NCBI GenBank assembly: GCA_032690845.1
Contig: CM064430.1
Coordinates: 48,953,882-49,017,881 of the forward strand
Direction of reading: 5' to 3'
Length of the DNA stretch: 64,000 nucleotides
Source of the DNA: Eleusine coracana subsp. coracana
Taxonomy: Eukaryota; Streptophyta; Magnoliopsida; Poales; Poaceae
This document shows, one piece after another, positions 13,201 to 23,166 of the stretch (its first letter is position 1; each line of letters opens with the position of its first letter). A program made the position numbers and the translations under genes. The notes beneath the pieces are model-generated. The model was given only the letters and a program-made list of their open reading frames with translations, did not search any database and was not told the DNA's origin.

Positions 13201-13708
13201 GCCCGCGCTGGAGGAAGAAGAGAGAGACGAGGCTGACAGGCAGGTTCTGCGGAGATTTTTCTTTTTCGTTGGTTTTCCAAAGTGCCTTCTCTTTATAATT
13301 TTATATCTTTTTTTCTATACCACCACTGAGAAAATTAAAAATATATACGTGTTCATAATGACTTACTCTTAATTTAAAAAATGAGTATATACTCCAAATT
13401 GATTTTAAATTTGGACAGGAATTTTACCAATTGGGCATGTTTTTGAGTATTTAGAGATTTATTTGGGGCACTTCTGCTTATGAAAAAATTATAGAATTTT
13501 GTCTAAAATTTTATTTCACTTAGTACTACAACATATATTTTTGGTGGTCATAGGTGTTATTCAAAAGTTATGACTTGCAGTTCAATGTCATTCAAATTTG
13601 AGCAAAATTCGTGCGAAAGATTTCAAATTACTCTCAAAATTTTTGGATGAACTCATTCTGTGGTTGCTTTGGTGCCTAGGATGCTAGAGTGACACCGTGG
13701 GTGTCACA
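10222..13708 (-). repeat. 5' LTR of element A
   Basis: This is the 3,487-bp partner of 3657-7155. For minus-strand transcription it would carry the promoter. A 193-codon ORF at 12699-13280 lies in the GC-rich patch and is only partly open in the other LTR, so I do not call it a gene. Confidence 0.88.
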
Positions 13709-14693
13709 AGAAGTACTAGGATAGGATATTGGATATCTTGAGAGTGCTAGTAAGAGTAACTTGAGCATCTATCCACATCTAAGGCTATGGTGTCCTTGAG
13801 GGTGTGATCTAGATTGTTACTCTAGGTCTATGGTGAGATCTAGACTGATTAGATATCGGTGATCGAGCCTATCATGATTGGTTGTGAAGTTGGTCATATA
13901 TTTGTACACGGTTTGAGCCCGCCGTTGAAAGGGGAATCGCTAGTGAGCGCCCGTGTCGGCTCGGGGAGTCTGGCAAATTCTCGATGGAGGCGAGTTTGTA
14001 CCTTGGTGGCAGCGGTAACAAAACCATGTCTTCACTCTGGGAGTGATTGCGGGTTCGCGTGCAAGAACTCCACTTGGTGGCGAGAGGGACTGGTACTCCG
14101 ACAGGAGTGGTCCAACGAGGAGTAGGGGAAGGCGATATCCTTCCGAGACCTCAAAAAAAAATCATGAACATTCCTTTATCCTCTCCTTACTATGATGCTT
14201 TATCTTTCACATTTATATATATCATGCTATTCATGCTTGTGTGTTTGCCTTTCTCTAATTGATTACCTTGTAGACTTACATGAATAGGCTTCTTTACTTG
14301 CTAGTAGTGTTTAGCTTTCGCATTTGTTCACTAATATGTATAGGAGTTGCATTGGCTTGATTGATCACCCTTGTATATATCGTGTTACTCATGCTTGTGT
14401 GCTCTAGCTCGTTATCTTGTACCTTTGTATGAGTAGGCTCCTTTGCTACCTTGTTATGTGCTTCTACATGTCTTTTATTATTAGCTTGCATATGAGTTGC
14501 TTATTTTGTGTGATCTACTAGTATGCATATGATGTCTTTCCTCTCATAGGACTATCCTCTTGTTTGTGTGATCACCACTAGAATTGTTTAGGATTTGCTT
14601 GAGCGGAAGGTTTTAGGAATTGGCAAATTAGAAACATAGTTTGAGTTCCCGATCCACCCCCTCTCTCTCCCTCTAGGTCACTCGATCCTTTTA
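13709..14693 (+). repeat. 5' LTR of element B, second part
   Basis: This resumes the LTR interrupted at 3656. It contains the GAGCGCCCGTGTCGGCTCGGGG segment (13945) shared with the copy at 2450 and, more weakly, with 16690. It ends in the GAGTTCCCGATCCA and CACTCGATCCTT words that also close the copy at 17372. The primer binding site follows directly. Confidence 0.6.
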
Positions 14694-14695
14694 AG

Positions 14696-14710
14696 TGGTA
14701 TCAGAGCCAA
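14696..14710 (+). other. Primer binding site of element B
   Basis: TGGTATCAGAGCCAA is an exact match to the consensus initiator tRNA-Met site of plant LTR elements. It lies two bases after the LTR end and shows that element B is read on the plus strand. Confidence 0.8.
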
Positions 14711-14742
14711 ATACTTATTATAGGACTTAACTGCCTTGAGTA

Positions 14743-15678
14743 GTGATCGTATTGAGTTGGGATGTCATCACATTTGAGTCCGGGTCATGGTACAGTCGCT
14801 TGAAAAGCTACCTAAATGCAATGATTTTGGATGAGTTGATGGATACTCTTGTGGACTTTGCCAATCCATTTATCGATGATCATGTGTATGATGTTGATTG
14901 TGTGGATGAGCCTAGTTTCAGTGAGTGCCTAGATTCTTCTAATGATAATTTGATAGGTTGTTCTACTAGTGTGCCTAATGAGATGAATGATAATGATGTG
15001 TCTTTTGATCTTGCTTGCCCTTCTAGCATGACTAGTATTGATGATGTCTATGAGCCTTTTGTTGATCATGCTAGTGACTTGTTTGTTTGGGAGTTCTTTG
15101 CTTTTTATGCTAATAAAAATAAGGACTTACTTGACTCTCTTATTCGTTTGCAAGGTATTGTGGACAGAATTGGAGCAACTACTTTTGAGCTTCCCAAGAT
15201 ATTGGTTGTCGAGAAGATCCTCAACTTGCTCCCTAGTAGCAAGCTCCTCAACATCACCCTTGATCTTATCATGGACAACAATCTTTCTGTTGATGATGTG
15301 ATCGGGTTACTCTTCATAGATGAGGAGATTACCGCAGGCTTGATGGGAAAGAAGACATTCAAGGCAAACAATGGAGCTTCTTTAAACAAAGGGAAAGAAG
15401 TAGCCTCAAGCTTAAATTTCTTTGATCCCTCCATAAGATTGCCTTGCAACAGCTTCTACAACCCCTTCGGATCAAGACCTACACTAAGTTCTTTATCAGG
15501 CACTTCATCAAGTTCTACCTCAAGTGTCATTCCAAGTTCTACTCCAAGCACTACGGGTAGACCTCACATTGGTGTGAGAGGAACGCCAACCACAATGCTT
15601 ACACGATCATTTCAGATGATCAACCTCACTGCTACGGCTCTAGCGCCTCTACCTCCTCTACCACAAGATCAACTTTAG
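14743..15678 (+). CDS. Gag-like ORF of retrotransposon B (311 codons)
   Basis: This ORF starts 33 bases past the primer binding site, where gag is expected. The N-terminal half is very acidic (Asp/Glu-rich, residues about 25-110). The middle (about 130-195: VEKILNLLPSSKLLNITLDL, then DDVIGLLFIDEE) resembles the leucine-rich part of copia-type gag proteins. The end is Ser/Thr/Pro-rich (about 235-275). No CCHC zinc knuckle and no pol domains follow. The similarity is weak, so this may be a non-autonomous element's own ORF. The first Met may differ: the reading frame opens just upstream. Confidence 0.5.
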   Translation: MIVLSWDVITFESGSWYSRLKSYLNAMILDELMDTLVDFANPFIDDHVYDVDCVDEPSFSECLDSSNDNLIGCSTSVPNEMNDNDVSFDLACPSSMTSIDDVYEPFVDHASDLFVWEFFAFYANKNKDLLDSLIRLQGIVDRIGATTFELPKILVVEKILNLLPSSKLLNITLDLIMDNNLSVDDVIGLLFIDEEITAGLMGKKTFKANNGASLNKGKEVASSLNFFDPSIRLPCNSFYNPFGSRPTLSSLSGTSSSSTSSVIPSSTPSTTGRPHIGVRGTPTTMLTRSFQMINLTATALAPLPPLPQDQL

Positions 15679-15729
15679 CATTTTTGTCGAGCTCAACAAC
15701 ATGATATTTTCTTTCAATTTGATGAATTT

Positions 15730-16038
15730 TTGAGAAATCCAAATGATGACCTTTGTGAGACTTTCTTGAGCATTTATGATCTTGTGTGCAGGATAAAATC
15801 CTTTCGAGGCCTATGGAGGATTCCACCACATGAGGTGATTGACAAGTACCTCCTACAAATCACAACTTCTGATAGGGGCTTCTTGCTTGAGGAGGTGATC
15901 AACAGAATGCACGAGCTCTCAATTGAGAGAGCAATGGAGATGATACTTGTGCTCCACTCACAAGTGGAACACGTGCTTGAGCATGTCACTAGTTGTTTTC
16001 TGTTACTCCCTGGAGACCTCATGGTGAGGTTGTCGTAG
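15730..16038 (+). CDS. Second ORF of element B, function not recognised
   Basis: This 102-codon ORF follows the gag-like ORF after a stop and about 50 bases. It is rich in Leu, Ile and Glu and probably helical (WRIPPHEVIDKYLLQI; EEVINRMHELSIERAMEMI). It runs into text that already looks like LTR. I recognise no domain. It may be a remnant of the same polyprotein. Confidence 0.3.
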   Translation: MRNPNDDLCETFLSIYDLVCRIKSFRGLWRIPPHEVIDKYLLQITTSDRGFLLEEVINRMHELSIERAMEMILVLHSQVEHVLEHVTSCFLLLPGDLMVRLS

Positions 16039-16039
16039 G

Positions 16040-17372
16040 GTACGGTGACCTAGGGAGGAGGAGAAGTGGTCAAAACTCAAGTGTTGTCGTTGACGTTACG
16101 GCAAGGTCGCCATAGGATACAGCGATAGGAGGAGTTGAAGTGGCCAGTTTCTACTACTCTCTGGAGACCTTACAGCGATGCTGCTATAGGGTATGGTGAC
16201 CTAGAGGATGTGTGCTCAAAGAGGCATTGAAGATCAGAGGTTTCCATATGGTTGAGCGGAGGTCACCGTATTATATGGTGACTATACTCAGAGGTTGTCG
16301 TACTATACGGTGGTACAATACGGTGGTTGGCTCTGAGGTTCGTCAACTTTTTGGTAATGGCTAGTGGAGTAGTTGAAGACTATATATAGCTGTTGTTGGG
16401 GTCTTTTAGATCTCTCTTGACCATTTTGGATAGCTGGGCAAAGTTAGAGAGAGCCAAGAGGAGAAGAGGAGATACTAGAGCAAGGATTGGAGCTATATTT
16501 GAGTGTCTTGGAGAGCAACACAAGAGCATCCCGAGTCTCTAGCCTAGGAGGGGTTGTAGAGACAATTGGTGTTGTTACTCTTGGTCTATGGCAAGGACTA
16601 GGCCGGTTAGGTGTCGGTGATCGAGCCTATCATGTGAAGGCCGTGACAAGTCCGTACAAGGCTTGACCTCGCCTTTGAAAAGAGCATCATGAGAGAGCGC
16701 CCATGTGTGCACTTCAGGAGTGCAGCAAGTCCTTGAGGGAGGCAAGCTTATGCTCGAGAAGTCGAGGATTCGATGAGTAGTGGTCACGCAACCACGCCGT
16801 CACTCTGGGAGTAATACGAGCTTGTGTGCAAGGACTCCATGATTGGTGACGGGAGGGATCAATACTCTGGCGGGAGTCGATCCAATGAGGACTAGGGGGA
16901 GGCGCCATCCTCTCGATACCTCGGGCTAAAAGTCAATGAGCATTCTCTAAACCCTTTACTTACCGTTCTTAATTCCATATTTGTGTGGAAGTAGAGATAG
17001 GACTGCTATGTGGCTTTAGCTTATTGATTGTTCGGCTATGCTCTTAGTGCTTTTTGTTCTTGATCCTTGTGCAATTTGTGGCCTTTTATCTTGTCTCTAG
17101 TTTTTCCTTAGTAGACTTGTATGCATAGGACTCTTGCTAGCTAAGTGTGTTGATTGGTTGCTTGGCTTATTCACTAGCTTGCATAGGAGTTGTATTGGTG
17201 TGTGACACACTAGCATGTATAGGTTGTTGCTACCTTTCTAGGATCATATACCATGCTAGTGTGCTCTCTCTAGTATTGCATACGAGTTTAGAAGTTAGCA
17301 AAAAAGTTAGTTGTGTGAGTTCCCGATTCAACCCCTCCCCCCCCCCCTATTCTCGATCACTCGATCCTTACA
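16040..17372 (+). repeat. Diverged 3' LTR or LTR-related copy of element B
   Basis: Landmarks shared with the 5' LTR, in order: TGTTGTTGGGGTCTT (about 16395), GAGAGCCAAGAGGA, CTCTTGGTCTATGG (16575), GAGAGCGCCCATGTG (16695), the GGGAGGCG(C/A)(C/T)ATCCT segment, and the closing GAGTTCCCGATTCA, CACTCGATCCTTACA. The first half is strongly diverged, with tandem-like GGTGACCTAG and CGGTGAC words. No matching target duplication joins 2726 and 17372, so this may be a separate related insertion. Confidence 0.45.
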
Positions 17373-18005
17373 CATGGGCCAACCTCTAGACCCACAGCAT
17401 GGCACAACTTGAAAACTCGATGACACGATAAAATAATAGGCCACAAGAGCAGCATTCCACATAGCCAGCCCATTACAACAATTTGAACCATAGAAATGGC
17501 ATGCTCTCCCCAGTCTTCCTTGCTCTGTCTCCTCTCATTGCCCCTTGACAGCTCGGCACCTCCTATAGTCCCGCTCACCATAGTGCCACCCACAATGGCA
17601 CACTGGCACACTGAGCTCTTCCTCGTGTTGCTCCGCCGCATGGCCACACCTTTGACCCAACCTCGCATCGCTCCACCCCTCATCATCTCCTCGCTCTATC
17701 ACCGCTCCACTCGAGATCAAGGCCTACACAGTCGTGCCTGGCTTCACCTCTTCCTGTTCCCTCTCCATCCTCGGCCATTGAAGGGCGGCGTGGTGTGCAC
17801 TGTCACTTCCTCCTCGGCGGCACAACCCATAGCAGACTATCGTACCATCAGGCTTGTGGGCCGATACGCAATGGTTCATGTCATTCCGGGCCTTGTCTCG
17901 TGCTACACTACCTAGGCCGAAGCATCATACATCATGGTCCATCTTGCCTTACCGGGCCATGTCTAAATGAGCCATCCTAGGCCATTTCGGCCAACCCATA
18001 TGCCC
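17373..18005. other. Intergenic; possible degenerate hAT ends
   Basis: Short words with GGGCC (CATGGGCCAAC at 17372; CCAACCCATATGCCCAA near 17990) stand roughly inverted at the two ends, as in grass hAT elements, but I could not find a clean inverted repeat or target duplication. The 139-codon ORF at 17496-17915 overlaps others in opposite frames and is probably not coding. Confidence 0.25.
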
Positions 18006-18600
18006 AACTATAATTGTAACTTCTGAACTGAAACCAAAAGGAGTCGCATTCTAATTCAATTTTCTAGAGAGGAAAAAAATGTATGCACTATAAGACACGA
18101 CAATTCAGTTGAGCAGACCAAATAGCGATCCACTATTTGCTTGTACAAATTTATATTAAATTATGATTTGAAGCATTGATGAGGCATATTAATAATTGAT
18201 TGGGCATATTTAGTAGTATAATCTTGAACATGTGTGTATACTTGATCATAATTAATATCAAGTCAGACTGGGGGGAGGGGGGCACATGCCATGTACGCAC
18301 AAAAATCATATTGGTGTGCCGTATATAAAAACATATATTTACTGACATATGAAACTTAACCTAATTGTACAAGATATAATAAAAGTTTACAAGATTATTT
18401 TAACACAAAAGAAACTGAAATAAAGAGGAACTCTAGGGATTATGTCACTAAATTAATCAGTAAGCATGTTCTCTTTGTACAAGCCCCATCCTCTCCCACA
18501 ATGCCAACAATTTCTTTCTTGCAGTTGCAACCAAACCTGCATATTCATGTTTCCCCACTCTCACCCGTCACCTGCATGCATGTGCTGGATATAGAAAGGC
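18006..18600. repeat. Duplicated and permuted copy of the COBRA-like gene 3' flank
   Basis: 18006-18110 matches 18993-19100 (CTGAACTGAA, ATTCTAATTCAA, AAGACACGAC). 18350-18600 matches 18700-18965 (GACATATGAAAC, AAGAAA(C/T)TGAA, CCTGCATATTCAT). The two blocks are in the opposite left-right order compared with the gene-proximal copy, so this is not a simple inverted or single tandem copy. No coding sequence of the gene is included. Confidence 0.55.
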
Positions 18601-19126
18601 CCCATCATACACATACATGATTATTGCACATTTACAATACTGAAGTGTTTATATTGACAATTTTACCTGCTTTAGTGACATACGAAACATACTTTTTAGT
18701 GACATATGAAACCTACTAATTGTGCAGGATATAGAAAAGCTCGCGAGACTTTGCAACACGAAAGAAATTGAATGAGCAGGTCACACAATCAAGAAATATC
18801 ACAAGCTTCTGCAGTGTGGCATGCCCTCTTTTTCCCTTACAAATATACCCGAGTCCCTCTCCCTCCCCCTGTCCAGAACCGTTTATATCTTGCAACCAAC
18901 CCTGCATATTCATTTTCTCGGCCTCTGGCCCTTTTCACTTGTTTGCATGTGCACTCGTGTGTAATTTCACTTCCTTCATTTGGGGGTTCATCGTTGTAAT
19001 CTCTGAACTGAAGCGACAAGCAGTCCCCCCATTCTAATTCAAGTTTCCAGAAAGGACAAAAAAATGTGCAATTCTAAGACACGACGATTCCTCTGTAACA
19101 ACAATCCCATGAATTTTTCACTCATC

Positions 19127-21166
19127 TCACCATAAGCACAAGGAATCCAGAAGCGCCACAACGATCACTATTGCCGCCGCCACGGCAACCTGCCAGAGGG
19201 TCACTGTTGTGAGAGCCCGTCGATGCGCGCTCGAGGCTTTGGGTATCCTATCGGGCAGCGCGCACTCCTCGCCGTCGAAGTAGACCCGCTTGGGAAACCC
19301 TTCCCCTTTGCCAATGTTGATGTTGGGCGCGTCCTTCCTCTTGAAGGAGATGATGGACTGCTGCTTCCCCGGAACCCTGGGGTCACCCGGCGTCTTCCCG
19401 TCGGTGATACCGTCGAGGTAGGCGAGGCCCGGCAGGCCCTGCATGAAGATGGTGTTGTCGAATGGCTTGTCCATCCTGGTGCCGTTGAAGGAGTAGACGT
19501 TCTCGTATCCGCTGAAGTGGTTGCCCACGGTGACGGCCGCGAACCAGTCCTTGAACGTGTAGTCCTGCCAGTTGAAGATGGTCATCCGCACGGACCAGCC
19601 GGACTTGTAGTTGTTGACGACGTGCCAGTTGATGGTGACGCCGCAGTTGTCGGCGCAGGGCATCGGGTTGGGCACCCGCCAGTGGTTGATCTTGGCCCAG
19701 GCCCGCGCCTTGGCCGTGCGGTTGTCGAAGGGCACCAGCAGGGCCTCGGGCGGGAGCAGCATGGCGCGGGCGTCGGGCTCGCACGTGGCGGTGTCGTTCC
19801 CGCAGCCGCAGGCGCACGTGTTGCAGGGCACCACGGAGTCGTTGTAGAAGGCGGAGAAGGAGACGCAGCACTTGGCGGCGCGCTTCTTGGGCCGGGTGAT
19901 GTTGCATGCCACCTGCCACGACGCGACGGCGGGCGTGGTGGACATGAGGCCCGTCGGGTCCGGGAAGATCTGCGGGCTCACGCGGATGGGCTGCCCGCAC
20001 ACGTACTGCGGGTTCAGCTTCCCGGCGATCTTCCAGTTCTGAGGCGGGTACAGCGCCGTGCGGTTCAGGTCGGGGGGAACCTTGTACACCGTCATCTGGA
20101 ACACGGCCCGTGACCTGGACGGGTCCATGGTGGGCGGCAGCAGCGTGCCGTTCTTGCAGCAGAAGGGCACGTTTCCGATGTCCTTGTCCTTCTCCCGTTC
20201 CGGCGGGAGGTCCACGATGATGGGCCGCTTCTCGCAGCTGTACACGGGGGTGAAGTCCATGTCCTTGTAGTAGCTGGCGGCGGGGCTGTAGATGCAGGCG
20301 GGTCCCTCCTTGTTGAGCGTGTAGGCCCCGCGCATGCCGTAGATGAACTCGTCCCGCTTCCACTCCCACGTGAGGTTCCAGTTGTCAAGGCGGCTGATGG
20401 GGCTCCAGTTGTTGATGGTCACCTGCGCCAGGTAGTTGTTCACGTTGGCCTGCAGCACGTCGTAGGCGAAGGTCAGGTCCGCCTTCTGCCGCGCCGCGTA
20501 CCGGGTGCTGTTGGCCTTGGCCTTGGCTTTCAGCTTCGGGTCCTTGACGCAGCACGCGTACATGACGTTCTCCTTGTGGGTCGGGGCGGGGCAACGGAAC
20601 CCGGACGGGTTCACCAGCTTGATGGTCTTGGGCATCGGTTTGCCGGGGGGCTTCACGCCGAACTGGGTGCCCGTGATCTCGATCTTGTTCTCGATCTGGG
20701 TCATGTCCCCGGCCGTGTCGATGGAGTTGAGGAGGTCGGCGAGAGGGTAGCCCGCGAAGGTGGCGCCGCCGGAGACGTTGGCGGGGTGGTCGGTGCCGTC
20801 GAGGAGCACGGCGCCGCCCACGGACACGAGGATCTCGCGGTGCTGGAACCCCACGAACAGCTGCCACGCCTTGAGGTCCTCGGTCATGGTGTTGAGCACC
20901 GACGCCGTCGCCTTGAACGCGTACGCCTGCGCCGTCGCGTTCTTCAGGTGAGGGTACTCCTTGGTGCGCTCCACGAACGTGTACGAAAGGAACGCGCCGT
21001 TGCACGACTCCTGCGCCTTGAACTGAGGCTTCTCCTCCTCTTCTTCATCGTCGCCGCCGCCTTTTCCACCATAGTCTTGCGCCACTGCGGCGGTGACGAC
21101 GAAGGCCAAGATCAACACCACGAGGAGCGTCGTCCACCGCCGCCAGGGCGGCATCGACGCTTCCAT
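19127..21166 (-). CDS. COBRA-like protein, COBL7-type, GPI-anchored
   Basis: COBRA-like proteins are GPI-anchored extracellular proteins that bind cellulose and influence microfibril orientation and cell-wall assembly. This single-exon gene encodes 679 residues from the Met at 21166. An upstream in-frame Met at 21337 would put 57 non-signal residues first, so the downstream start, directly before a signal peptide, is preferred (21169 is equally possible). Residues 1-30 form a signal peptide (Leu/Val-rich 13-27). An acidic run covers 39-45. Residues about 50-210 match the extra N-terminal domain found in the COBL7-11 subgroup. The COBRA domain proper runs from about 230, with the diagnostic CCVS at 433-436 followed by a Cys cluster (CNTCACGCGN). 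The last about 22 residues are hydrophobic after a small-residue stretch (KASSAHRR), as needed for GPI attachment. There are no breaks. Third-position GC is very high, typical of grass genes. Subgroup assignment is good; the exact orthologue is not determined. Confidence 0.93.
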   Translation of the reverse strand: MEASMPPWRRWTTLLVVLILAFVVTAAVAQDYGGKGGGDDEEEEEKPQFKAQESCNGAFLSYTFVERTKEYPHLKNATAQAYAFKATASVLNTMTEDLKAWQLFVGFQHREILVSVGGAVLLDGTDHPANVSGGATFAGYPLADLLNSIDTAGDMTQIENKIEITGTQFGVKPPGKPMPKTIKLVNPSGFRCPAPTHKENVMYACCVKDPKLKAKAKANSTRYAARQKADLTFAYDVLQANVNNYLAQVTINNWSPISRLDNWNLTWEWKRDEFIYGMRGAYTLNKEGPACIYSPAASYYKDMDFTPVYSCEKRPIIVDLPPEREKDKDIGNVPFCCKNGTLLPPTMDPSRSRAVFQMTVYKVPPDLNRTALYPPQNWKIAGKLNPQYVCGQPIRVSPQIFPDPTGLMSTTPAVASWQVACNITRPKKRAAKCCVSFSAFYNDSVVPCNTCACGCGNDTATCEPDARAMLLPPEALLVPFDNRTAKARAWAKINHWRVPNPMPCADNCGVTINWHVVNNYKSGWSVRMTIFNWQDYTFKDWFAAVTVGNHFSGYENVYSFNGTRMDKPFDNTIFMQGLPGLAYLDGITDGKTPGDPRVPGKQQSIISFKRKDAPNINIGKGEGFPKRVYFDGEECALPDRIPKASSAHRRALTTVTLWQVAVAAAIVIVVALLDSLCLW

Positions 21167-21550
21167 CATTATTATGTTGATTCTCGACCGACCACCGTTC
21201 TTCTGGCTCCCGATCAATCTCGGTCTCCACCAGGGAACAACGACGCCGATCGAGCTTGGAGCGAGGCGAGTACGAGGCTCGCTCGATCGATCGACGGGGA
21301 GGCCACCAGGCGTCGTGGGAAAGCAAATGCGTTCCAACGGAGGATGAGGTGCGACAAGGTATAATTAGGCATGCAGCGTTTGTGCCAACTTGCTAAAATT
21401 GACGAGCTTCTCCCCGTGCGCGTGCGCTGCTTTCGATGGTTGTCAACGCTTGTGGTTGCGTTGCGTTGTCTGCTGGAGGAAAAGGGGAGACCGTGTCAAA
21501 TGGCCGCATTTGGGCACCGGGATTGGCGCGGGAACGGTTCACATTACAGC

Positions 21551-21560
21551 GGATATATAG
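21551..21560 (-). promoter_or_regulatory. Possible TATA box of the COBRA-like gene
   Basis: On the minus strand CTATATATCC stands about 390 bases upstream of the preferred start codon, inside a GC-rich promoter. This would give a 5' UTR of roughly 350 nucleotides. It is the only good TATA-like word in the upstream 400 bases; there is no direct proof. Confidence 0.4.
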
Positions 21561-21589
21561 AGGCGCCAAGATTCTAAATAAGTATAATT

Positions 21590-22736
21590 ATTTTTTCATA
21601 TTTTCTAGCTTTCAATCAGCTGAAAGCTTTCGGTCAATAGTTTGTTATTTTTTATTTTAATTTTTTTTATAGAATTATTTGTATAATAATTATAAACCAT
21701 TGGATCTAGATCTAATGGCTCAAGAAGGCAGTGGCGGAGCTAGGATTTTAAGTCTGAGTATGCCGAGACAGTATTTTAATGATCAATTTGGTAAGTAATT
21801 TTAAAATTTATCATAATAATTTTGTATATTAAACATATAATAACTATATAAAATCAAGATAACATGTTTAAAATCTAATGATAAGTATATATTAAAAATC
21901 ACTCAATTTACTTCAGAAGAAGAATAATTCTTATATCAAATCTTAAATGTATACAAAAGGAGATTGCATGATTACTTCTGCTCACTGAAAACAAAGAGGA
22001 TGAAGAGGATGAAGTACCTTCGTTCTCGTTGCGGCAGTTTTGGAAATAGGGATGAAATGTCTTCGTTCCTCTTGGGTTCAACTCTGCTTTAATAAACTAG
22101 TACAAGATAAAATTAACTGAAAATTAAATCACTTTGAACATGATCTCCATGTCCATATATATAATAAGATCAAAGTTTCACGCCTAACAGTTCAACACAG
22201 GATTAACACTAACCGTTGCCCGCCATTATACCAGTCAATCAACATACGATCTGGCTGTGAGGTTGAGCGCCGGCATGTGACCAGCCGATGACTTCAGTCC
22301 TTTGACGGCTGATCGAAGTGCCCAAACCGGCAAAGCCTCTGCTCATGGACCAAGGGTCAGCTGCTGCCGTTAGCATCGATTGTCAACTGCTGCAATCGAG
22401 CGACGACAGGGCACACGAAGAAGTCAGCGGAACAGAGCAGCGATGACTACGAATCGGGGAATCGGACGATAATGTCGGGTTTTCACGGGCAGGCGGCGTT
22501 GATTACTCGATCCGATCGTGTTTTTCTCATTTTGTTTCTGTGCAGTTAAGGGCTGGGCTGGGCTTTGGGCCAAATCTGCAGGGTATGCCATGGCCCACCC
22601 GGCATACCCAGTAGCTCCATCCCTGTCAGAAGGTGACTGAAAGTTCCTCCAACTTTCAGACAGCTGAAGTCCCTGTAAGAAGGTGACTGAAAGTTCCTCC
22701 AACTTTCAGGCAACTGAAAATTAGCAAGTCCCTTAT
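21590..22736. mobile_element. MITE family F, copy 1, split by a hAT-type insertion
   Basis: The outer parts (21590-21728 and 22626-22736) align with an uninterrupted relative at 28195-28375: CAGCTGAAAGCTTTC near the left end, ATTATAAACCATTGGATC and TAGATCTAATGG in the middle, ACTGAAAATTAGCAAG at the right end. The ends are imperfect inverted repeats (TTTCTAGCTTTC..AGCTGAAAG against CTTGCTAATTTTC..CCTGAAAG). The right part contains a tandem doubling of about 55 bp (GGTGACTGAAAGTTCCTCC twice). Confidence 0.55.
21729..22625. mobile_element. Non-autonomous hAT-type insertion 1 (897 bp)
   Basis: The left end CAGTGGCGGAGCTAG and the reverse complement of the right end CAGGGATGGAGCTAC match at 11 of 15 positions, typical of plant hAT elements with CAG..GGAGC ends. 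The flanks caagaagg and tcagaagg agree at 6 of 8 positions. Removing the insertion restores a continuous MITE sequence matching the copy at 28.3 kb. No transposase is present. Confidence 0.65.
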
Positions 22737-22916
22737 TTTTCTGTTCAAAATTAGAAAGCACATCTCGAAACCTCCCCGCATGGCTTCTTACATCAAAACA
22801 TGTTCATTTTTTAGCTCTCGTGCCATCAATAGTATAATTCAACACTAGCGTGTGGTGAACCTTTGGCTGGATTTGCAGTATGTCACATAGACTGCAGATC
22901 AAGTTTGGAGGCCGGT

Positions 22917-23166
22917 CCCAATACTAAAAAATAACATATGCTGCTTATTGTGTCAAATAGAGAATCCCATCAGCTTTAACACCGTCTTTTGCCTCAAGAA
23001 CTCTCTCTAATCCATCAATATGAAGATCCATGAAGTGAACATCCCAATACTAAAAAATAACATATGCTGCATATTGTGTCAAATAGAGAATCCATCAGCT
23101 TTAACACCGTCTTTTGCCTCAAGAACTCTCTCTAATCCATCAATATGAAGATCCATGAAGTGAACA
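22917..23166. repeat. Tandem duplication, two units of about 126 bp
   Basis: The unit CCCAATACTAAAAAATAAC...GAAGTGAAC occurs twice, at 22917 and 23043, differing by one deleted C and one substitution. Read on the minus strand the unit stays open as FVHFMDLHIDGLERV and then LEAKDGVKADGILYLTQ, so it may derive from a coding fragment of unknown origin. Confidence 0.85.

Larger units (their letters stand above)
3657..13708 (-). mobile_element. LTR retrotransposon A, Ty3/gypsy type, deletion derivative (10,052 bp)
   Basis: Two long direct repeats (3657-7155 and 10222-13708) bound a 3,066-bp interior. On the minus strand each LTR begins TGTGACACC and ends GATGTCACA. The flanking 5-bp repeats are agaaa (3652-3656) and agaag (13709-13713), 4 of 5 identical. 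A primer binding site and a polypurine tract lie at the expected inner edges for minus-strand transcription. The interior keeps a coiled-coil ORF and an integrase; gag core, protease, reverse transcriptase and RNase H were not found. The element is therefore non-autonomous and must have depended on enzymes from a relative. It sits inside the 5' LTR of element B. Confidence 0.88.

Noticed and set aside
12699..13280. 193-codon ORF in the LTR of element A
   Set aside because: Not intact in the partner LTR (6015-6727), overlaps ORFs on the other strand, composition-driven.
2726..17372. One complete element B with two full LTRs
   Set aside because: No matching target duplication (tcgct against catgg) and the right copy aligns well only in its last part, so completeness is not claimed.
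19223..20113. 296-codon plus-strand ORF opposite the COBRA-like gene, and similar ORFs at 19383-20369 and 20385-21364
   Set aside because: They are antisense or shifted readings of a GC-rich true exon; long open frames are expected there and no domain appears.
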